A stretch of DNA of 64,000 bases, taken from assembly GCA_015501585.1 (NCBI GenBank), contig JADNRY010000150.1:1-64000 (forward strand), written 5' to 3'. The notes under the pieces were generated by a model. That model was not told the DNA's origin. It did no database searches and worked only from the letters and a program-made list of their open reading frames with translations. Position numbers and translations under genes: made by a program. This stretch comes from Rhodocollybia butyracea (lineage: Eukaryota; Basidiomycota; Agaricomycetes; Agaricales; Omphalotaceae). Positions 58,862-64,000 of this stretch are shown piece after piece (positions within the stretch are counted from its first letter, which is position 1; each line of letters begins with the position of its first letter).

Positions 58862-59027
58862 TGTTGGATATTTATCCTGGGCTGCTCAATCGAGGCTGTG
58901 GACAAACACATATATACAAATGATGTGTAACTACAACCCTTGATAACAATCTAATAGTAGTCTTGAACCGCCATCTCAGAGCCATCTCAGAGCCATCTAA
59001 GAGTCTAGGAGTCTTCATTAACCAACA
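58862..59027 (+). repeat. 3' LTR of copia element
   Basis: 166 bp, same sequence as the 5' LTR. An apparent open frame reads from inside this LTR into the ankyrin region, but it has no ATG there. Confidence 0.92.
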
Positions 59028-62000
59028 ATTTCTACTCAAAAACCAGAATAATCCTGTTTCATTTGATATGGATTCAAAGATTGCACATGAGCAATTGGCT
59101 CAAGCATGCCTTATCTACCTCCTGCAATTTGTGAAACATTATCAATATTTTGGACGCCACAAACATGATAAACCCCAGGTGCATGATGAACACAGGCGGG
59201 TTTCATATCTATTTGGGGATTATGCAGTGTTTAATTGGGCAACTCATGCGAGGAGAGTTGAGGAAGAAAACCAAGAGAGTGCAGTACTCAGATTATTAGA
59301 AACTCTAATGGAGGGTTATTTGCGACACTGGGAAACTAAATATGACGAGCATCATAGCACTCCAGCAGGGCCCCTTTATTGGGCTGCAGCATTGGGTTTG
59401 GTTAGAAGTGTTGGTCTTTTCTTGAAGAAGGGAGTTGATGTGAATGCTCATGGGGGGTACCTCAAAAATCCTCTCCAAGCAGCTGTGGTCACTGGTAATG
59501 AAGTGATTGTCCAGCTTCTCTTGGAAAATGGGGCTGAAGTCAATGCCCAGTGCTCATATCAAACAAATGCTCTTAATGCTGCTGTACAGCAAGGACATGA
59601 GGCAATTGTCAGACTTCTATTGAGATGGGGAGCTGATGCAAATGCTCCGACAGGATATAATGGAACTGCCCTTCAACTAGCTGCATACAGTGGGCATAAA
59701 GTTATTGTCAGTCTTCTCTTGGAGCAGGGGGCTGAGGTAAATGCTCCTGGGGCAGCCGGAGGCGGTAGTGCTCTCTCTTTAGCTATAATGGCCGGGCATG
59801 AAGATATGGTCAGTCTTCTCTTGGAAAAGGGAGCTGATGTGACATCACAGCAGGTTGGACAACATGGAAATCCTCTTCGAACTGCTGCAATAACTGGTAA
59901 TAAAAGCATTGTTGCTATTCTGTTAAAAAAAGGAGCTCAGGTGAATGCTCAGTCGGAGGAGTTTAGTGAAAAGCAGGGGAGTGCACTTCATGGAGCCGCA
60001 GCCAGAGGGCATGAGGACATTGCTCGGCTTCTTTTGGAAAATGGAGCTGATATGAATATTCAAGATGATTTTTCTGGGACTGCTCTACATGAAGCTGCAG
60101 CTCATGGGCATGAGAGTGTTGTCCGCCTTCTCTTGGAAAAAGGGGCTGAATTGGATATTCAAGGAAAATTTTGTGGGACTGCGCTTTATCAAGCTGCAAA
60201 AGGTGGGCATGAGGCTGTGGTCAGACTTCTCTTGGAAATGGGAGCTGAGGTGAATGCTCAAGGGGGGTTTTACGGGAATGCTCTTCAGGCGGCTGCAAGT
60301 CGTGGTGGTAATATCACCATTGTCAATGTTCTGTTGGAGAAAGGAGCTGAGGTGAATGCTCAAGGTGGAGAGTATGGAAATGCTCTTCAGGCAGCTGCAA
60401 GCAGAGGGCATGAAGCTATTGTCAGTCTTCTACTGGAAAGAGGAGCTGTGGCGAATGCTGAAGGGGGTGGGAATGGGAATGCTCTTCAGGCAGCTGCAAG
60501 TATTGGGCATCAAGCCATTGTCAGTCTTCTCTTAGACAAAGGGGCTGATGTCAATGCTCAGGCTGTGATTGACCAGGATAGGGTCAGGGTGCTAAAAGAA
60601 GAATACGGGAATGCCCTTCAAGCTGCAGCAGCCAAGGGTCATGAGACCATTGTCAGCTTTTTGTTGGAAAAAGGAGCTGAGGTAAACACTCAGGGTGGCT
60701 ATTATGGGAATGCTCTTCGGGCTGCTGTACACAGCTGCAACAAGGCAATTGTAAGTCTTTTGTTAGAAAAAGGAGCTGAGATCAATGCTAGGGGGGGAAA
60801 CGTGGGAGTGCTCTTCAAGGTGCTTCCCAAAATGGCAATGAAGCCATTGTCCGTCTTCTATTGGATAAGGGAGCTGCAGTGAATGCTCAAGGGGGAGAAT
60901 TTGGGAATGCTCTTCAGGCAGCTGCAGTGGGTGATCAAGATGATCATTGGGATGATATTCCAGTAAAAGATGCATTGAAAAGCTTCGAAATCATCATTGA
61001 TCTTCTGTTGGAAAAAGGAGCTGATGTGAATGCTCAAGGGGGAAAATATGGGAATGCTCTTCAGGCTGCTGCATTTAGCGGTAATGAGTCCATTGCCAGT
61101 CTTCTATTAAAGCAAGGAGCTGAGGTGAATGCTCAGGGAGGGGAGCATGGGAGTGCTCTTGAAGCAGCTGCACTGAGAGGTCATGAGGCCATTGTCCATC
61201 TCCTCGTGGAAAAGGGAGCTGATGTGAATGTTCAAGGGGAGAGTGGTGGGACTGCTCTTCAGTCAGCTGCACTCTTTTGTCATGATGCCATTGTCAATTT
61301 TCTCTTGGAAAGTGGAGCTGATGTAAATATTCAGAGTCGAGCTGATGTGAATATTCAGCGAAGGCAGGGTGGAAATGCTCTCCAAGCTGCTGCAGCCGCA
61401 AGCCATAAACCTCTTGTTAGTCTTCTTTTGGAAAAGGGTGCTGACATGAATGCTCAGTGCGGATTTTATGGGAATGCTCTTCAAGTCGCTGCATTCCATG
61501 GTTATCTATCTATTGTCAAACTTCCGTTGGAAAACGGGGCTGAGGTAAATGCTCAAGGAGGCTGCTATGGGAATGCTCTTCAGGCAGCCGCAAGCAGGGG
61601 GATGAAGTCATTGTCAGTCTTCTGATGGAAAAAGGAGCTGCAGTAAATGTTCAAGGGGGAAAGCATGGCAGTGCTGTTCAGGCTGCCGAAGACGAGGGTT
61701 ACTCTACTGTTGTTAGTCTTCTCATGAGCAAAGGAGCCCCACCCCCTGTCCCAAGTACAAATGAAAGGTTCATGAGTGGCCGCCATGCTCTAATGCAGCC
61801 AGGGGATTTCATGCTCATTAGAGACTAGATTGACGGAATCCCGACTCGGATCTGAATTCTGACTCATGTGCCGGGTAAGGAATTCATGTCCCTTAATACG
61901 CCTGTAACTACCAGGAGATGAACACATTTTCCAGCTCATTTTTCCTATCTTTTCTATCCATTGAATGGCTATGTTGTGTAATATATCAAAATAAAACTTA

Positions 62001-62299
62001 TTTTGACTTGAATATAAGTATAACAAGTAATTTGAGTGAGGGAAAAGTGGGGGAATGAATTGGATTTCCGTTTATTAACGAAGCGATGTACATCATTTGG
62101 TACTATATTTACTCCAAACTTCCGATATCCAATCCACTTAAGTATTCTATTGCACACACCGATGGGAGACCCAACCAAGAATGCCCCCCAAATGCCAGGC
62201 CCCCATCGGTTTCATGGTTCCGAACTTTCGGTATCCGATACGTGTAACGTCACTTGTATCTCCACACTATCCTCATACTTCCCCTTCTCACCCTTGCTT

Positions 62300-62590
62300 C
62301 AGCAGCTTCAAACAACATGCTAATATCAAGCTCAACCCGCTCATCCTCGGTCTAGCTTCCCCACCTCCCATCAGGATTCAGCCCCATCCTTCCCGAATCC
62401 CAAGTTTAAGGGGGAACCATCGTATGGAAGTCGAATCGTCGCAAATTTGGGAGAGTCATTTGCAGGTTATAGTTATCTCATCGTGCATACCCACGAGGAC
62501 GTATTTTCCGAGGATCTTTTTCGAGGGAACTTCCGTCTCAAGGTCATGCTCAAGGTAGGGCTGGACAGTGTTCGAGGTAAGTGAGAACAT
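62300..62590 (-). pseudogene. decayed copy of the 52.8 kb orphan gene
   Basis: N-terminal match FSLTSNTVQPYLEHDLETE, then KKILGKYVLVGMHDE, after which about four bases are missing. A large internal deletion joins CAAATGACTCTC directly to the DFHTMVPP codons. A C-terminal trace (CATCCTCGGTCTAGCTTCCCC) lies near 62.34 kb. Confidence 0.7.
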
Positions 62591-62799
62591 GCACTGGTAA
62601 GGTGCAAGGTTATATTTGACTTCTCTGCTCTTCTGTGGCATCACCCCGAAGATTAAGTTACAACGGCAAAACCTGAGATGAATTACCTTTGGAGCCTCAA
62701 CAGGGTGTGTTAGAGCCTCAACAGCGCCTTTGATATGTTATTAAAAGCCCGCTCAAGAACAAGAATTCTAGTTGTGCTGACAAGGAGGAAGAAAAGAAG

Positions 62800-63474
62800 G
62801 TCAGGATAATTAGCTCTTGATGACGTCTGACCAAGCAGCTTCATCCAGATATACGTTGCAACTTCGTCAAGCGTCTTGTTACAGCCGCTTCTGACGTTGA
62901 AATAATGCACTTTCTCTATGTACATCCCATCGCGCGACGCGGATTCCTATGTTACAGATTCAACCCAGAGATGTCGACGATGGACGAGATTGAAAGAGGA
63001 TAAGTCGGGAGTACGAGCTGAAGTATAGACTTCTTGCAGCTCAACTCTACATACTCTGTGTAGAGTTTGGGGGGTGGGGGAACGTGCCTTCGCCTCATCA
63101 GGTCTTCAGGGGTCAACGGCCTACGAGTTCTAAGATGAAAATGGTAGCGCACAATGAATGGGACTTGCGTCATCAGCATTCCTCTGAAGGAGTTGGCTGC
63201 CCAGATGTAAATAGGAAACTGATCAACTTAGGGACCAACTGGGCACTGAATCTCGTCGCCCAGTGCGAAAGCCAGGTCAACCAAACCCATGATATATAAA
63301 GTAGTAACAAGCGAATAGAGCAGAATGGACCGGAGGATAACCGCGGAAATCCAACTCTTCATGGTCTCGGTCGATTAGAAATCTCAACACTCAGAAAAAA
63401 AAATTATAAAAACAACAGTTTTTCTTTCAATATGGAGCTACGTACGATACACTCTGTATGTAAATTAATTCCCC
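62800..63474. repeat. intergenic block related to 53.87-54.5 kb
   Basis: Shared strings include TCTGACCAAGC, CGTCAAGC-TCTTGT, CAACCAAACCCA, AACTCTTCAT/AGCTCTTCATTG and CTCCGTGGGCTTGAGCAAGG. No gene is supported in this stretch. Confidence 0.6.
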
Positions 63475-64000
63475 TCACGCATCCAAATTGGGAAGGGCAA
63501 CACCACCAGTGCAGTCAGCCGCTCCGTGGGCTTGAGCAAGGGTAGCACCACAAAGCTTCGAAGACGCAACACAGCATCCAGACACACAGTCGTTGTTTAC
63601 AGAGCAGGCACCAGTGATGAACTGGGTACCGCGGGTAAGACTGGTTCCGCCAGATGCGTTGTTGGAAGTGGCAGCCGAGCCAGAGCTAGCCGAGTTGGTG
63701 TTGGCAGCTGCGGTAGCCGCGGCTATGTAGAAATATGATTAGCTTCAAAAGTAAACATGAAGGATAGAATGACGTACGGGCAGCAGCACCTGCGGCGGCA
63801 GAAGGCTTGTACGACGAGACGAGGAATGAACATGATCCGAGGGCAGCGGCAGCATTGGAGTTGCTGAGCGCATTTCCGTGACCACATCCATCACGCTGGA
63901 GAGCAACACAAGGGCCCTCACAGATCGCGGACGTAAATCCACAGCACCCAGACGCACTGTGATACCGCACAATTCAGCTTGACAGAACAAATCATTGATG
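63475..64000 (-). CDS. cysteine-rich, probably secreted protein, 3' part
   Basis: Runs off the right edge. Two exons are visible (63956-63778 and 63722-63475) with a 55-nt GTACGT..ATAG intron. The first reads ASGCCGFTSAICEGPCVALQ then RDGCGHGNALSN; its first Cys codon is probably split by the upstream intron, whose CACAG acceptor is seen. Then come an Ala/Ser/Thr-rich linker and a C-terminal module ITGACSVNNDCVSGCCVASS, KLCGATLAQAHGAADC, TGGVALPNLDA. The evenly spaced cysteines and low-complexity linker suggest an extracellular disulfide-bonded protein, of the type called biotrophy-associated or small secreted protein in fungi. This label is tentative; the signal peptide lies outside the window. 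Confidence 0.65.

Larger units (their letters stand above)
57408..59027 (+). mobile_element. gag-only Ty1/copia LTR element
   Basis: A 1620-bp element with two 166-bp LTRs (57408-57573 and 58862-59027) that look identical and begin TGTTGG and end CCAACA. It has a 5-bp target duplication ATTTC (57403-57407 and 59028-59032), a primer site, a polypurine tract and one gag frame. There is no protease, integrase, reverse transcriptase or RNase H, so it must depend on proteins from another element. It sits inside the NLR gene between the EFL and the following L-K-N-Q codons. Confidence 0.92.
55974..61828 (+). pseudogene. NLR-like P-loop NTPase with 23 ankyrin repeats, disrupted
   Basis: Starts near MFTSASDITFSDSQFQVANN. 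A NACHT-type NTPase follows: the P-loop GKAGSGKT is split by introns so that GSGKTFLS sits on a 25-nt exon (56362-56386); Walker B YIILDAMDEC; then a RWVDCQLNILQKCGTPRSIR segment, a winged-helix-like SILLWLTYAYEPLSIQQIST, and LAHASVKEFL. From 59.4 to 61.8 kb come 23 ankyrin repeats of about 33 residues (GNALQAAASRGHEAIVSLLL-type). Such proteins act as intracellular sensors in fungal self/non-self recognition. Lesions: TAG at 56549-56551 where Leu is expected; TGA at 57175-57177 with a frameshift; a retrotransposon at 57408-59027; and one-base losses at about 60804 and 61600, both in or next to G-runs. The last two may be sequence errors. No N-terminal effector domain is recognised. Confidence 0.8.

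Noticed and set aside
58963..60882. Long open frame starting inside the 3' LTR as a separate ankyrin gene
   Set aside because: Its first codon is TTG within the LTR; the frame is the exon of the disrupted NLR gene reading backwards into the LTR.
59390..61800. Regular 99-bp periodicity resembling a satellite or CRISPR array
   Set aside because: The period is the ankyrin unit of 33 codons; the units are coding and diverged, with no constant repeat and unique spacers.

Overview
The window looks like an accessory, repeat-rich stretch of a basidiomycete (Agaricomycete-type) nuclear genome. The signs are genes split by many 45-65 nt introns with short GT(A/G)AGT-like donors and CTAAC/CTAAT-like branch points; an F-box family that shares one intron position; a multi-exon DUF6534-type membrane protein; a sedolisin (S53) protease; a NACHT-ankyrin receptor gene; and a Ty1/copia element. 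I found no rRNA, tRNA or CRISPR. The species cannot be named from the sequence alone.

Layout. 0-0.8 kb: 5' part of a multi-membrane-span gene running off the left edge. 1.8-24.9 kb: a tandem segmental duplication. Unit A (about 2.3-14.4 kb) and unit B (about 14.4-24.9 kb) each carry, in the same order, a spacer repeat, a decayed trypsin-like protease gene (-), an F-box gene (+), a secreted kinase-like gene (-), the spacer again, and a small membrane-protein gene (-). F-box A has a frameshift; F-box B, both kinases and both membrane proteins can be assembled into full reading frames. Unit A carries an extra 1.19 kb element with terminal inverted repeats. An F-box tail at 1.8 kb suggests an older unit to the left. 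25-28 kb: a secreted protein of unknown family and two small TA-flanked elements. 27.6-31 kb and 38-41.7 kb: rearranged copies of each other, one with an F-box wreck and one with a complete F-box gene. 31.6-33.6 kb: DUF6534 gene. 35-36.9 kb and 49.7-51.6 kb: a duplicated cytochrome P450, the second copy with a changed I-helix acid and a changed splice donor. 43-45.5 kb: sedolisin. 45.9-47.4 kb: coiled-coil protein with a GC-AG intron. 52.8 kb: an orphan 194-residue protein with two decayed relatives. 56-61.8 kb: an NLR-like gene (P-loop NTPase plus 23 ankyrin repeats) broken by nonsense and frameshift lesions and by a young gag-only copia element with two seemingly identical LTRs and a 5-bp target duplication. 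63.5-64 kb: end of a cysteine-rich, probably secreted protein with a decayed partner at 54.5 kb.

The genes do not form an obvious metabolic cluster. The content (secreted kinase-like proteins, secreted proteases, cysteine-rich protein, F-box proteins, NLR, P450s) is typical of fast-evolving accessory regions. A shared oddity is that the catalytic or ligand-binding loop of three unrelated families lies on a 12-25 nt micro-exon (kinase HxD loop, P450 heme-cysteine loop, NLR P-loop), which would mislead automatic annotation. All exon joins here were read by eye and none is confirmed by transcripts.
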